This document shows positions 18,490-31,028 of a DNA stretch of 64,000 nt, piece by piece. The stretch comes from Ovis canadensis (Eukaryota; Chordata; Mammalia; Artiodactyla; Bovidae): NCBI RefSeq assembly GCF_042477335.2, contig NC_091262.1, positions 20,001 through 84,000 of the forward strand, in the 5' to 3' direction. The position numbers and the translations under genes were made by a program. The notes under the pieces were generated by a model. That model had not been told where the DNA came from. It saw only the letters and a program-made list of their open reading frames with translations, and made no database searches. Position 1 is the stretch's first letter; the number at the start of each line of letters is the position of its first letter.

Positions 18490-21400
18490 CCACACAGGCA
18501 AGGGCTCCAGGAGTAAAAGCACGCTACGCGAAGCTGGGAGACGCCACTGGCGCATTTCTGGCCTCAGCTCCGCTCCTGCCTTACCTCTGCACCTAGGCCC
18601 CAGGCGTCCTTGGGGAGGGCTTAGGGGCCGGTGGCTTGCTCACTGCCAAGGGCTCCAGCAGGGAGAGCTCTGTGAGAGGGAAGGGAAGGGCAAGTGCAGG
18701 GCTCTTCCAGCTGTTGCTTGGCCGCCGAGACTCAGCGCCGCACGGAGAGCACCAGGCTCCCAGGGCCCCTGGCTGGGGTCTGCAGCCCCGCACACCCGGA
18801 GGCTGATTCCCTGGGCGCCCAGCAGCTGCCTTACACACGTAGCTTCCCTAGCGCTTTCCTCCCCAGCAGAGACGTGTGCAGCTGGTTGGGGCCTGCCCCT
18901 GCGTGCCTGGGCTCCCACCCACAGCCCCAGCTCAGGGCAAGCAGCCCCTGAGCCAAGAGCTGCAGGAGGCGCAGAGCGCCCCCGCCTGGTAGCCGAGGGA
19001 ACAGCATGCGGGGAAGCGAGCCTCCTCGAGGAAAGAAGAGGCAGCCTAGCCTCGTTTGGCTCAAGCCATACTTGGCTGGAGCCGAGTGAGCCTCCAGGAC
19101 GGCAGAGCTCCAGCTCGGCTCAGAGGCCCTATCTGGCTGAGTTGTTGGTGGGAGGCTGCTCTGCCCTGGGCGAGCCTTGCCCAGACTTGCCTCGCTGCTA
19201 GGCTTCCTGCCCAGGAAGGAGCAGGCTGCGCGAGGCTGGGAGACGCCACTGGCGCCTTCCTGGCCTCAGCTCCGCTCCTGCCTTGCCTTTGCACCTAGGC
19301 CCCAGGCGTCCTTGGGGAGGGCTTAGGGGCCGGTGGCTTGCACACTGCCAAGGGCTCCAGCAGGAAGAGCTCTGTGCGAGGGAAGGGAAGGGCTAGTGCA
19401 GGGCTCCTCCAGCGGTTGCTTGGCCGCCCAGACTCAGCGCCAAACCGAGTGCACCAGGCTCCCAGGGCCCCTGGCTGGGGTCTGCAGCCCCGCACACCCG
19501 GAGGCTGACTCCCTGGGCGCCCAGCAGCTGCCTCACACACGTAGCTTCCCTAGCGCTCTCCTCCCCAGCAGAGACGTGTGCAGCTGGTTGGGGCCTGCCC
19601 CTGCGTGCCTGGGCTCCCGCCCACAGCCCCAGCTCAGGGCAAGCAGTCCCTGAGCCAAGACCTGCAGGAGGCGCAGAGCGCCCCCACCTGGAAGCCGAGT
19701 GAACAGCTGGCGGGGAGGCGAGCCTCCTCGAGGGAAGAAGAGGCAGCCCAGCCTCCTTTGGCTCAAGCCCTACTTGGCTGGAGCCGAGTGAGCCTCCAGG
19801 ACGGCAAAGCTCCAGCTCTGCTCAGAGGCCCGATCTGGCAGAGTTGCTGGCGCGAGGCTGCTCTGCCCTGGGCGAGCCTTGCCCAGACTTGCCTCGCTGC
19901 TAGGCTTCCTGCCCAGGAGGAGCAGGCTGCGCGAGGCTGGGAAACGCCACTGACGCCTTCCTGGCCTCAGCTCCGCTCCTGCCTTGCCTTTGCACCTAGG
20001 CCCCAGGCGTCCTTGGGGAGGGCTTGGGGCCGGTGGCTTGCACACTGCCAAGGGCTCCAGCAGGAAGAGCTCTGTGCGAGGGTAGGGAAGGGCTAGTGCA
20101 GGGTTCCTCCAGCGGTTGCTTGGCTGCCCAGACTCAGCACCAAACCGAGTGCACCAGGCTCCCAGGGCCCCTGGCTGGGGTCTGCAGCCCCGCACACACG
20201 CAGGCTGACTCCCTGGGCGCCCAGCAGCTGCCTAACACACGTAGCTTCCCTAGCACTCTCCTCCCCTGCAGAGACGTGTGCAGCTGGTTGGGGCCTGCCC
20301 CTGTGTGCCTGGGCTCCCGCCCACAGCCCCAGCTCAGGGCAAGCAGCCCCTGAGCCAAGACCGGCAGGAGGCGCAGAGCGCCCCCACCTGGAAGCCGACT
20401 GACCCGCTGGCCTGGAGGCGAGCCTGCTCGAGGGAAGAAGAGGCAGCCCAGCCTCGTTTGGCTCAAGCCCTACTTGGCTGGAGCCGAGTGAGCCTCCAGG
20501 ACGGCAGAGCTCCAGCTCTGCTCAGAGGCCCGATCTGGCAGAGTAGCTGGCGCGAGGCTTCTCTGCACTGGGCGAGCCTTGCCATGACTTGCCTCGCTGC
20601 TAGGCTTCCTGCCCAGGAAGGAGCAGGCTGCGCGAGGCTGGGAGACGCCACTGCCGCCTTCCTGGCCTCAGCTCCGCTCCTGCCTTGCCTTTGCACCTAG
20701 GCCCCAGGCGTCCTTGGGGAGGGCTTAGGGTCGGTGTCTTGCACCCTGCCAAGGGCACCAGCAGGGAGAGCTCTGTGAGAGGGAAGGGAAGGGCAACTGC
20801 AGGGCTGCTTCATCGGTTGCTTGGACGCCCAAACTGAGCGCCACACAGAGAGCACCAGGCGCCCAGGGCACCTGGCTGGGGTCTGCAACCCCGTACACCG
20901 GGAGGCTGATTTCATGGGCGCCCAGCAGCTGTCTCACACACGGAGTTTCCCTGGTGCTCTCCTCCACAGCAGAGACGTGTGCAGCTGGTTGGGGCCTGCC
21001 CATGCGTGCCTGGGCTCCCGCCCACAGCCCCAGCTCAGGGCAAGCAGCCCCTGAGCCAAGACCTGCAGGAGGCGCAGATCGCCCCCGCCTGGAAGCCGAG
21101 TGAACAGCATGCGGGGAAATGAGCCTCCTTGGGGGAAGCAGAGGCAGCTCAGCCGCGTGCAGCTAAAGCCTGCTTGGGCAGAGCTGAGTGAGCCTCCAGT
21201 CCGGCAGAGCTCCAGCTCTGCTCAGAGGCCCGATCTGGCAGAGTTCCTGGCGTGAGGCCGCTCTGCCCTGGGCGAGCTTTGCCCAGAATTGCCTCACTGC
21301 TAGGCTTCCTGCCCAGGAAGGAGCAGGCTGCGCGAGGCTGGGACAAGCCACGGCGCCTTCCTGACCTCACCTCCGCTCCTGCCTTGCCTTTGCACCAAGG

Positions 21401-24400
21401 CTCCAGGCGTCCTAGGGGAGGTCTTGGGGCCAGTGGCTGGCACAGTGCCAAGCGTTCCAGCAGGGAGAACTCCGACAGAGGAACGAGAAGGACATATGCA
21501 GGGCTCCTCCAGAGGTTGCTTGGCCGCCCAGACTCAGCGCCGCCCGGAGAGCACCTGGCTCCCAGTGTCCGTGGATGGGGACTGCAGCCCTGCACACCCG
21601 GAGGCTTACTCCGTGGGCGCCCAGCAGCTGTCTCACACACGGAGTTTCCCTAGCGCTCTCCTCACCAGCAGAGACATGTGCAGCTGGTTGGGGCCTGCCC
21701 CTGCGTGTGTGGCCTCCACCTCCCACCCCAGCTCAGGTGAAGCTGCCGAGACCGGCAGGAGGCGCAGCGCGCCTCCGCCTTGAAGCCGAGTGTATAGCAT
21801 GTGGGGAAGCGAGCTTCCTCAGGGGGAAGCAGATGCAGCCCAGCCGCGGGCAGCTAAAGCCCTGCTTGGCCAGAGCCAAGTGCGCCTCCAGTAGGGCAGA
21901 GCTCCAGCTCTGCTCAGAGGCCCGATCTGTCAGAGTTCCTGGCGTGAGGCTGCTCTGCCCTGGGCGAGCCTTACCCAGACTTGCCTCCCTGCTAGGCTTC
22001 CTGCCCAGGAAGGAGCAGGCTGCGAGAAGCTGGGACAAGCCACTGGCGCCTTCCTGGCCTCAGCTCCGCTCCTGCCTTGCCTTTGCACCTAGGCCCCAGG
22101 CGTCCTTGGGGAGGGCTTAGGGGCCGGTGTCTTGCCCACTGCCAAGGACTCCAGCAGGGAGAGCTCTGTCAGAGGGAAGGAAAGGGCAACTGCAGGGCTC
22201 CTCCATCGGTTGCTTGGACGCCCAGACTGAGCGCCTCACAGAGAGCACCAGGCTCCCAGGGCCCCTGGCTGGGGTCTGCAGCCCCGCACACCCGGAGACT
22301 GATTTCATGGGCGCCCAACAGCTGCCTCACACACGGAGGTTCCCTAGCGCTCTCCTACCCAGCAGAGACGTGTGCAGCTGGTTGGGGTTTGCCCCTGCGT
22401 GTCTAGGCTCCCGCTCACAGACGCAGCTCAGGGAAAGTAGCCCCTGAGCCAAGACCTGCAGCAGGCGCAGAGCGCCTCCGCCTGGAAGCCGAGTGAACAG
22501 CATGCGGGGAAGCGAGCCTCCTTGAGGGAATACGTGGCAGCCGAGCCGGGTGCAGTTGCAACCCCTGCTTGGGCGGATCCGAGTGCGCCTCCAATATGGC
22601 AGAGCTCCATCTCTGCTCAGAGGCCCGATCTGGCAGAGTTGCTGGCGCGAGACTGCTCTGCCCTGGGCGAGCCATGCCAGATTTTGCCTCGCTGCTAGGC
22701 CTCTTGCCCAGGAAGGAGCAGGCTGCGCGAGGCTGGGAGACACCACTGGCGCCTTCCTGGACTCAGCTCTGCTCAAGCACTGCCTTTGCATCTAGGCCCC
22801 AGACATCTTTGTGGATGGCTTAGGGGACGGTGGGTTGCACACTGCCAAGGGCTCCAGCAGGGAGAGCTCTGTGAGAGGGAAGGGAAGGGCTACTGCAGGG
22901 CATCTTCAGCGGTTCTTGGCCGCCCAGACTCAGAGCAGCACGGAGATAACAGGCTCCCAGGGCCCCTGACTGGGGTCTGCAGCCCCGCACACCTGGAGCC
23001 TGACTCCGTGGGCACCCAGCAGTTGACTCACACACGGAGGTTCCCTGGCGCTCTCCTCCCCAGCAGAGATGTGTGCAGCTGGTTGGGGGCTGCCCCTGCG
23101 TGTCTCGGCTCCCGCCCACAGCCCCAGCTCACGGCAAGCAGCCCCTGAGCCAAGAGCTGCAGGAGGCGCAAAGCGCCCTCGGCTGGAAGCCGAGTGAACA
23201 GCAGGCGGGGAAGCGAGACTCCTCGGGGGAAGCAGAGGCAGGTCAGCCCCATGCGGCTAAAGCCTGCTTGGGCAGAGCCGAGTGCGCCTCCAGTACGGCA
23301 GAGCTCCAGCTCTGCTCAGAGGCCCGATCTGGCAGAGTTCCTGGCGTGAGGCTGCTCTGACTTGGGCGAGCCTTGCCCAGACTTGCCTCGCTACTAGTCT
23401 TCCTGCCCAGGAAGGAGCAGGCTGCGCGAGGCTGGGACAAGCCACTGGCGCCTTCCTGGCCTCAGCTCCCCTCCTGCCTTGCCTTTGCACCAAGGCCGCA
23501 GGCGTCCTTGGGGAGGGCTTGGGGCCAGTGGCTTGCACACTACCAAGAGCTCCAGCAGGGAGAGCTCCGTCAGAGTGAAGAGAAGGACAAGTGCAGTGCT
23601 CCTCCAGCGGTGGCTTGGCTGCCCAGACTCAGAGCCGCATGGAGAGCAGAAGGCTCCCAGGGCACCTTGCTGGGGTCTGCCGCCACGCACACCCGGAGGC
23701 TGACTCCGTGGGCGCCCAGCAGCTGCCTCACACACGGAGGTTCCCTAGCGCTCTCCTCGGAGCAGAGACGTGTGCAGGTGGCTGGGGCCTGCCCCTACGT
23801 GTCTGGGCTCACGCCCAGAGCCCCAGCTCAGGGGAGCAGCCCCTGAGCCAAGACCTGCAGGAGGCGCAGAGCGCCCCCGCCTGGAAGCCGAGTGAACAGC
23901 ATGCGGGGAAGCGAGCCTCCTTGGGGGAAGCAGAGGCAGCTCTGCCGCGTGCAGCTAAAGCCTGCTTGGGCAGAGCTGAGTGCGCCTCCAGTCCGGCAGA
24001 GCTCCAGCTCTGCTCAGAGGCCCGATCTGGCAGAGTTCCTGGCGTGAGGCCGCTCTGCCCTGGGCGAGCCTTGCCCAGACTTGCCTCGCTGCTAGGCTTC
24101 CTGCCCAGGAAGGAGCAGGCTGCGCGAGGCTGGTACAAGCCACTGGCGCCTTCCTGGCCTCAGCTACGCTCATGCCTTGCCTTTCCACCAAGGCCCCAGG
24201 CGTCCTTGAGGAGGGCTTGGGGCCAGTGGCTGGCACAGTGCCAAGAGTTCCAGCAGGGAGAACTCCGTCAGAGGAACGAGAAGGACAAGTGCAGGGCTCC
24301 TCCAGAGGTTGCTTGGCCGCCCAGACTCCGCACCACACGGAGAGCACCAGGCTCCCAGGGCCCCTGGCTGGCGTCTGCAGCCCCGCACACCCAGAGGCTG

Positions 24401-26320
24401 ACTCCGTGGGCGCCCAGCAGCTGCCTCACACACGTAGGTTCCCTAGCGCTCTCCTCGGAGCAGAGACGTGTGCAGGTGGCTGGGGCCTGCCCCTACGTGT
24501 CTGGGCTCATGCCCAGAGCCCCAGCTCAGGGGAGCAGCCCCTGACCCAAGACCTGCAGGAGGTGCTCGGGGAAAGCAGAGGCAGCCCAGCCGCGTGCGGC
24601 TACAAACCATGCTTGGGCGGATCCGAGTGCGCTTCCAGTACGGCACAGCTCCAGCTCTGCTCAGAGTCCCGATCTGGCAGAGTTCCTGGCGCGAGGCAGC
24701 TTTGCCCTGGACCAGCATTGCCCTGACTTGCCTCGCTGCTAGGCTTCCTGCCCAGGAAGGAGCAGGCTGCGCGAGGCTGGGAGACACCACTGGCGCCTTC
24801 CTGGACTCAGCTCTGCTCAAGCACTGCCTTTGCATCTAGGCCCCAGACATCTTTGTGGATGGCTTAGGGGACGGTGGGTTGCACACTGCCAAGGGCTCCA
24901 GCAGGGAGAGCTCTGCGAGAGGGAAGGGAAGGGCAACTGCAGGGCACCTTCAGCCGTTCTTGGCCGCCCAGACTCAGAGCAGCACGGAGATAACAGGCTC
25001 CCAGGGCCCCTGGCTGGGGTCTGCAGCCCCGCACACCTGGAGGCTGACTCCGTGGGCACCCAGCAGTTGACTCACACACGGAGGTTCCCTGGCGCTCTCC
25101 TCCCCAGCAGAGACATGTGCAGCTGGTTGGGGCCTGCCCCTGCGTGTGTGGCCTCCACCTCCCACCCCAGCTCAGGTGAAGCTGCCGAGACCGGCAGGAG
25201 GCGCAGCGCGCCTCCGCCTTGAAGCCGAGTGAATAGTATGTGGGGAAGCGAGCTTCCCCAGGGGAAGCAGATGCAGCCCAGCCGCGGGCGGCTAAAGCCC
25301 TGCTTGGCCAGAGCCAAGTGCGCCTCCAGTAGGGCAGAGCTCCAGCTCTGCTCAGAGGCCCGATCTGTCAGAGTTCCTGGCGTGAGGCTGCTCTGCCCTG
25401 GGCGAGCCTTACCCAGACTTGCCTCCCTGCTAGGCTTCCTGCCCAGGAAGGAGCAGGCTGCGCAAAGCTGGGACAAGCCACTGGCGCCTTCCTGGCCTCA
25501 GCTCCGCTCCTGCCTTGCCTTTGCACCTAAGCCCCAGGCGTCCTTGGGGAGGGCTTAGGGGCCGGTGTCTTGCACACTGCCCAGGGCTCTAGCAGGGAGA
25601 GCTCTGTCAGAGGGAAGGAAAGGGCAACTGCAGGGCTCCTCCATCGGTTGCTTGGACGCCCAGACTGAGCGCCTCACAGAGAGCACCAGGCTCCCAGGGC
25701 CCCTGGCTGGGGTCTGCAGCCCCGCACACCCGGAGGCTGACTCCGTGGGCGCCGAGCAGCTGCCTCACACAGGTAGGTTCCCTAGCGCTCTCCTCGGAGC
25801 AGAGACGTGTGCAGGTGGTTGGGTCCTGCCCCTGTGTGTCTGGGCTCCCGCCCACAGCCCCAGGTCAGGGGAAGCAGCCCCTGATCCTAGACCGGACGGA
25901 GGGGCAGGGAGCCGGCGCCTGGAAGCCGAGTGAACAGCATTTGGGAATCTAGCTTCCCAGGGGGAAGATGAAGCAGCCCAGCCGCCTTAGGGCTTGGGCG
26001 GAGCAGAGTGCGCCCCCAGGATGGCAGAGCTCCAGCTCTGCTCAGAGGCCAGATCTGGCAGAGTTCCTGGCGCGAGGCTGCTCTGCCCTGGGCGAACCTT
26101 GGCCACACTTGCCTCGCTGCTAGGCTTCCTACCCAGGAAGGAGCAGCCTTTGCAAAGTTGGCAGACACCACTGGCGCCTTCCTGGCCTCAGCTCCACTCC
26201 TGCATTGCCTTTGCACCTAGGCCCCAGTCGTCCTTTTGGAGGGCTTATAGGCCGGTGAGTTCCACACTGCCAAGGGCTCCCATAGGGAGAGGTCTGTTCA
26301 AGGGAAGGGATGGGTATATT
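18490..26320 (+). repeat. ~702-bp GC-rich satellite array 1, about 11 diverged monomers
   Basis: Monomers recur at 695-702 bp, tracked by GCAGAGCTCCAGCTC near 19,105, 19,805, 20,505, 21,205, 21,900, 22,602, 23,299, 23,997, 24,640, 25,336 and 26,025. The first three resemble array 2 (CAAGCCCTACTTGGCTGG). From about 21,120 another subfamily (GCTAAAGCCTGCTTGG) takes over. One monomer has a ~53-base deletion near 24,565. The size and GC-rich character fit sheep/goat satellite II, but I did not align it. The multi-frame open readings are not genes. Confidence 0.93.
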
Positions 26321-26354
26321 TGGAGTACAATCCTGTATCAGATGTGAGGCCCAC
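26321..26354. other. Junction between satellite array 1 and copy 2 of the unit
   Basis: Satellite text stops inside a monomer after GGAAGGGATGGG. About 35 bases that are neither satellite nor telomeric (containing TATTTGGAGTACAATCC) precede the next C-rich tract. Confidence 0.7.
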
Positions 26355-26640
26355 ACCTTCACCCTGAACGCTCACCCCGAACCCTAACCCTGACCTTCAC
26401 CCTGAACCCTCACCCTCACCCTCTCCCTGAACCCTCACCCTCATCCTGAATCCTCACCCTGAATCCTTACCCTCACCCTCATCCTGAACCCTCACACCTC
26501 ACCCTAACAAGTTTGGAGGGCTGTTCCACGAACTCTAACCTTTACCCTACCCTAACCTGACCCCCTATCCACATCCTAACCCTAACCCACATCATAGTCA
26601 TGCCCTCAGCCCTATACTTACCCTTGAAGTACCTACCCGC
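26355..26640 (-). repeat. Degenerate telomeric repeat tract, C-rich on plus strand (copy 2)
   Basis: CACCCTGAACC, CACCCTCACC and CCTAACCC variants, more degenerate than the tract at base 1. The homology to copy 1 is clear from CACCCTAACAAGTT onward. It is interstitial, directly after satellite. Confidence 0.9.
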
Positions 26641-27752
26641 ATCTTCTTCATTTTTGACACTTCCCATGCATAACAAAAGACGAGGTTGTAAGGTTTGAAA
26701 CATGGATCCAAGACCCATTATCCACATAAAAGGGATATAAATACTGTGATCACATCATTTAAATCTCTTGCATCACCAAAATACCTCTCCACCACTTATC
26801 CAGTCGCCATTGATGGATCACATCTATCTCACACATTTTATAACTTAGCAATCAAATACGCACCAGGACTCTGGGTAATTATATAGAAAAGATTTATTTA
26901 TACCATAAATATTTCAACAAATTCCACTTTCTACGATGAGTTCAATCTTCACAAAAGTAGGATGAACAACACCTGTTTCCACCAGGATCCATAGCATTGC
27001 ACAAAGTGACAGTGAGCGTGAAAATCTTAATGATGACCACCAGAAAGAAGGTCAGCAGGGTTGATATCACAGATTTTTCAGTGTTCCAATACAAGTTCTA
27101 CCCAAATCCATAAAGAAAGACATATGCATAGGAAACTACAAATTGAAAGCAAGTCTATTGAGATAAATATTGGACATCAATTGTATGAATCTTTAAGGCA
27201 TAACTGCAGACATTCTTCAGACATTCTTCAAATTCATAGAATGACAACAAAGTATGGCTACGTACAATCCATTCGGTTTTATAAACCACTCATGAATAAC
27301 CTCACAAGCCATTTGAAACCAGATGACAATTTCAAATAGCTTTGATCTATAAACAAGGCTGTAAGACAGAAAGTTAAAATCGAAATACATGAAGTAAATC
27401 CTCGGTAGATATGAAAACATCCCATGGTAGTGAAGTCAATTAGCATTAGTTATTAGGGCTTTCATGCACAGACTCATCTCTGATCGATGTGATCCCAATT
27501 CATATTTGGCAAAAAATACAAAAGCTGATCTTAACAGTCATATTATTTTTCTTTGTACCCCTAAAAAGAAAAATGAACATGAAAAACTAAATTAAGCTTG
27601 GAGGCTCACATTTCCCAATCGGTATACAAAGCAACAGCATGTCAAACTTTCTAATTCACATATGCATTTAAATGAAATTGGATGAAATACCCCTAAACAC
27701 ATACTTCTATGCCCAATGTTTCACAAGGCAGAAAACGCTCAATGAATGAAAC
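26641..27752. other. Unassigned AT-rich sequence (copy 2 of 311-1,453)
   Basis: The counterpart of 311-1,453, about 6% different over its first 300 bases. Nothing recognised. Confidence 0.5.
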
Positions 27753-28463
27753 TGAGAGGGTAACAGCCAGGAAGGCCAGGGGTCTCCAAAGGGAGGAAAT
27801 GGGGTGCAAGTGTCAGACAGTTGTTATCTGTCGCTTCCGAGGCAGGAGGAAACAAGCTGTTATCTTTTTTCCCCTTCTTGATACAAATTTAAAAAGAGGT
27901 TTTCTCTTACAATTCTGTGTTGCTATAATGACACCTGGTTCCGCCTGAACTTCACTTTTCTCATACTTTGAGCTGACCAAGGCATTTTTCTTATGGAAAG
28001 GTTTGCCTTAAGCTATGTGAATGTACTATGTATTTAGCCTAGACTCTATCTTCAAGTAGGTTCTGCCTAAAGGCTCAGAACTGACTTGACAAACCAATAT
28101 GCGTTACTCATACATGGCTCTCCTGATCTATGTGAATGAAGCTATCCATTTGCTCATATCAATCGTTTTATGGCCCAGGATGACTCACCTGGTGCCACGG
28201 TCATCTCCATATATCTTGTGGGTGAGGGGTCTGCTGCCATTCCTTTCTCTAATGAGTAGACTGCTAGTAGCTAGATAACATCCAGCCAAAGATGAGTAGG
28301 GGGCACTCTTTCTGCCCCCTTCTGATGTCTATGTCAGAAGCTTTCTCTCTTTTATACTTTAATAAAACGTTGGGACACAAAAGCTCTGACTGATCAAGCC
28401 TCATCACTGGCCCTGGGTTGAATTCTTCCTCTAAGGAGCCCAAGACTTCAAGCATCTTTCATG
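27753..28463 (+). mobile_element. Solo LTR, plus orientation (copy 2)
   Basis: Counterpart of 1,454-2,162, same boundaries and polyadenylation signal. No internal genes. Confidence 0.8.
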
Positions 28464-28768
28464 GTTAGACAACAACCTTTCCAAACAATGGTCTTTTCAA
28501 AAAAAATAAGGATAAGTGATGAGTATGCATATGTCTACGAATGAAATGGGACCCATATGTCAAACCACATAAAAATATATCTTCCCTCAACATACATATA
28601 ACACAACCAGGCCTTCACATGCATCGATTCTCCAACTATCAAGTCATACAAATATGGATGTAAAATATCACAATACATTCCAAAGTTTAAAAGTGATGGA
28701 TATTGACTTTCGCCCGCTGGTGCTTCTTTTTATGTCATCTCCATTATATTAGCTATGACAACGAATCA
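28464..28768. other. Unassigned AT-rich sequence (copy 2)
   Basis: Counterpart of 2,163-2,460. Nothing recognised. Confidence 0.5.
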
Positions 28769-28996
28769 TGTGCTGTGCGAAGTCACTTACATTGTGTCCA
28801 ACTCCTTGGGATCATATGGACTAGGCCCCACCAGGCTCCTCTCTCCATGAGATTCTCTAGGCAAAGATACTGGAGGGGGTTGCCATGCTCTCCCTCAGGA
28901 GATCTTCCTGCCCCAGGGATGGAATCCATACCTCCCATGTCTCCTGCATGGGTATGTTCTGCATGTTCTTTACCACTAGAACCACCTGGGAAGCCC
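28769..28996 (-). mobile_element. Bov-tA SINE, minus orientation (copy 2)
   Basis: Counterpart of 2,461-2,686. It ends ACCACCTGGGAAGCCC. The ~30 bases after it are absent in copy 1. Confidence 0.93.
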
Positions 28997-29219
28997 CAAG
29001 ACACATGAACATCAGTGGATTTGGGGATCCACGGGGCATATACAGAACCATTCCTCCAACAAAACTGAAGAATGACTTTAAAATCTCAAACAAAACATGA
29101 GTATATGTGTTCACAAACTTCATGGAGCAAGGGTTTCTTCGATCTGAAAACTGGCGTCGAGGAAGGACTGTGTGAAGAATACTTCAAAGTCTATTTGGCA
29201 AACACAGCCTACGTTGGCT

Positions 29220-29750
29220 ATATTTAGTCCTCAGTTGAATGGAATGTCATGAGTACTGGTCATTTCAAATAAGTAGCCTGTGAAGCTGTTTACACTTATT
29301 GGGACGCGTGGTATACCACATTCACACATTTCAGTAGCATTGGTGCAAAAACGATACATTTCTCAGGGGAAGCTTCTACATGGACTCTTGGGATCAGAGC
29401 TCTAACTCATACACACATACTTTTCCTTTTAAAATGATCCTGCATTATAAGCAAACAAAACACTGGATGAACACCTAGACGGTGAGCTCTGTACTAAATG
29501 ATTTTAAAGCCAGTAGATGGAATGAGCTGATGAGGAAGACTACAAACGAGTCATCTTCTTCAACTTGGTCAAACTGCTCATAGTCATACAAGTGAATGAA
29601 AAGTTGAGCCTGTTGTCATTCAATCTGTTTAAAAGAAATAGAATAAAAAAACAAATTAGTAAATCTTATTTTTTTAATAAACATTGTATTATTTCTGCAC
29701 AGCTTTGTTACTGGCATGAATAGAATATCTACAATAATAACTTGTCACAG
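29220..29750 (-). pseudogene. MT-ND4 (nuclear pseudogene): NUMT: ND4 5' part (copy 2)
   Basis: Counterpart of 2,880-3,435, equally decayed. The hairpin insertion of copy 1 is absent. Confidence 0.6.
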
Positions 29751-29765
29751 TGAAATGGATTCACA

Positions 29766-30025
29766 TTCGATATCGATTCACATCTATAATTGATGCTATT
29801 GCTGTTTGATACTATTGCTTGAATGAATGCAACTTATGTGACTTCACAAACTACAAACACGACTAACATAATAGGTATTAAAAAACCTTGAGTGACATGA
29901 GCGTGAAGACTTAGTAGAGTTGCTCTCAAGAATAATGATATTATTATTCACTCTAGCCATAGTACTGGAATCTGTACATTAACACCCCTGCAAAAGAAAC
30001 GGAAAGGATAGAATAATAATAAAGG
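29766..30025 (-). pseudogene. MT-ND4L (nuclear pseudogene): NUMT: ND4L pseudogene (copy 2)
   Basis: Counterpart of 3,440-3,700 with the same landmarks on the minus strand (AATACCTATTATG, ATAGTATCAAAC). Confidence 0.8.
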
Positions 30026-30088
30026 AACTTCATAACTATATTCCTACTGTAAACATTCAACACTATGTTTTCTTTTAAACTGACTTTC
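30026..30088 (-). pseudogene. MT-TR (nuclear pseudogene): NUMT: tRNA-Arg remnant (copy 2)
   Basis: Counterpart of 3,700-3,765, placed by synteny. No foldable tRNA. Confidence 0.4.
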
Positions 30089-30410
30089 ATATTTGGTCTA
30101 CTGTAACCTCTTCTGTGTTCATTTTATGCTAAACTTATTGCTAACAGTAAAATTACCATACGAGCTCTAATTTTTTTTTACTTGCAAAGCTAGTGATAGA
30201 ACCAAAGGCCGATATCTACATCAAACAGGAGGAATGGAATGGAAACTGTAAACAATTTTATGGAATAGCATTTCCGTGCTCCTATTCAGTCAAACGGACA
30301 TTCAAAAGGATGTGATTTTTCTGAAAGTTTATTTCGGAAACTTGGAAGTGGATGACTGCAAACAATAAAACGAATAATATATTGATACATAATATTAATA
30401 ATATACAATG
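30088..30410 (-). pseudogene. MT-ND3 (nuclear pseudogene): NUMT: ND3 pseudogene (copy 2)
   Basis: Counterpart of 3,765-4,088. It has a few private substitutions; the frame is broken as in copy 1. Confidence 0.75.
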
Positions 30411-30411
30411 G

Positions 30412-30482
30412 GTCATTCTTTTTTCTATTCTGCCAGAGCTAACTGACTGGAAGTCAGTTGTCGTAACTACTACTAACATAAG
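30412..30482 (-). pseudogene. MT-TG (nuclear pseudogene): NUMT: tRNA-Gly remnant (copy 2)
   Basis: Counterpart of 4,090-4,160. The TTCC core of the anticodon region persists. Confidence 0.6.
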
Positions 30483-31028
30483 ACCCTCACCGATGAGTGA
30501 AGATATATAGGAAAATCCATAATAGATCTAAAAACCATCAAAGATAAAATGGTAATTAAAAAATACAGTGACAGTTTAGTTGGTATAAGAAACAGGATGA
30601 TTATGAAAGCAAAGCCAACAATCATGGATAGGCCATGGAAGCCCGTGGCTGTCACGAGTGTTGACTTGTATCCTTCATCTGAGGTTGTTAAAAGCGCTTG
30701 GTAAAATCCAGAGGTTTGCAGCAGTGGTAACCTCCTGAGCAGACTGAAATAAAAAGGGTTTCCAGAATATCCTGACGATTTCCATCTACTAGGCTGTGGT
30801 GAGCTCAAGCAATACATACTCCAGAGGACAGAAGACAGACGTCTACTGCACTTAGGGAGAAAGGGAATGTTGCTGCTCAGCCTAGTACAAGTGTAGAAGC
30901 AACACCTCGGTGATTCGACCTTTAAAGACTCAATACATATGAGAACGACTGGTATGAATAATCCTTCAGAAGTGCCTTCTCAGACCTCCTCCCATCATAA
31001 GCACAAGCATAATGAAAACACTGAGTTT
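30480..31028 (-). pseudogene. MT-CO3 (nuclear pseudogene): NUMT: COX3 pseudogene (copy 2)
   Basis: The minus-strand frame 30,817-30,473 keeps LLQTSGFYQA and VTATGFHGLSMIVG. A 13-base deletion near 30,839 relative to copy 1 shortens the open frame. Both copies share the older frameshifts, so the mitochondrial insertion predates the segmental duplication. Confidence 0.9.

Larger units (their letters stand above)
1..18490. repeat. Segmental duplication, non-satellite part, copy 1
   Basis: The whole block recurs in direct orientation at 26,345-45,230 with the same order of parts: C-rich telomeric tract, LTR, SINE, NUMT, L1 pieces, LTR, CpG block, tRNA-like cassettes, G-rich telomeric tract, satellite junction. 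Small indels shift the offset from 26,322 to 26,292 between 4.1 and 5.5 kb; an extra 424-bp cassette in copy 2 shifts it to about 26,717 after 16 kb. Divergence is uneven: about 6% at 361-660, essentially none over 12,901-13,200. Confidence 0.97.
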
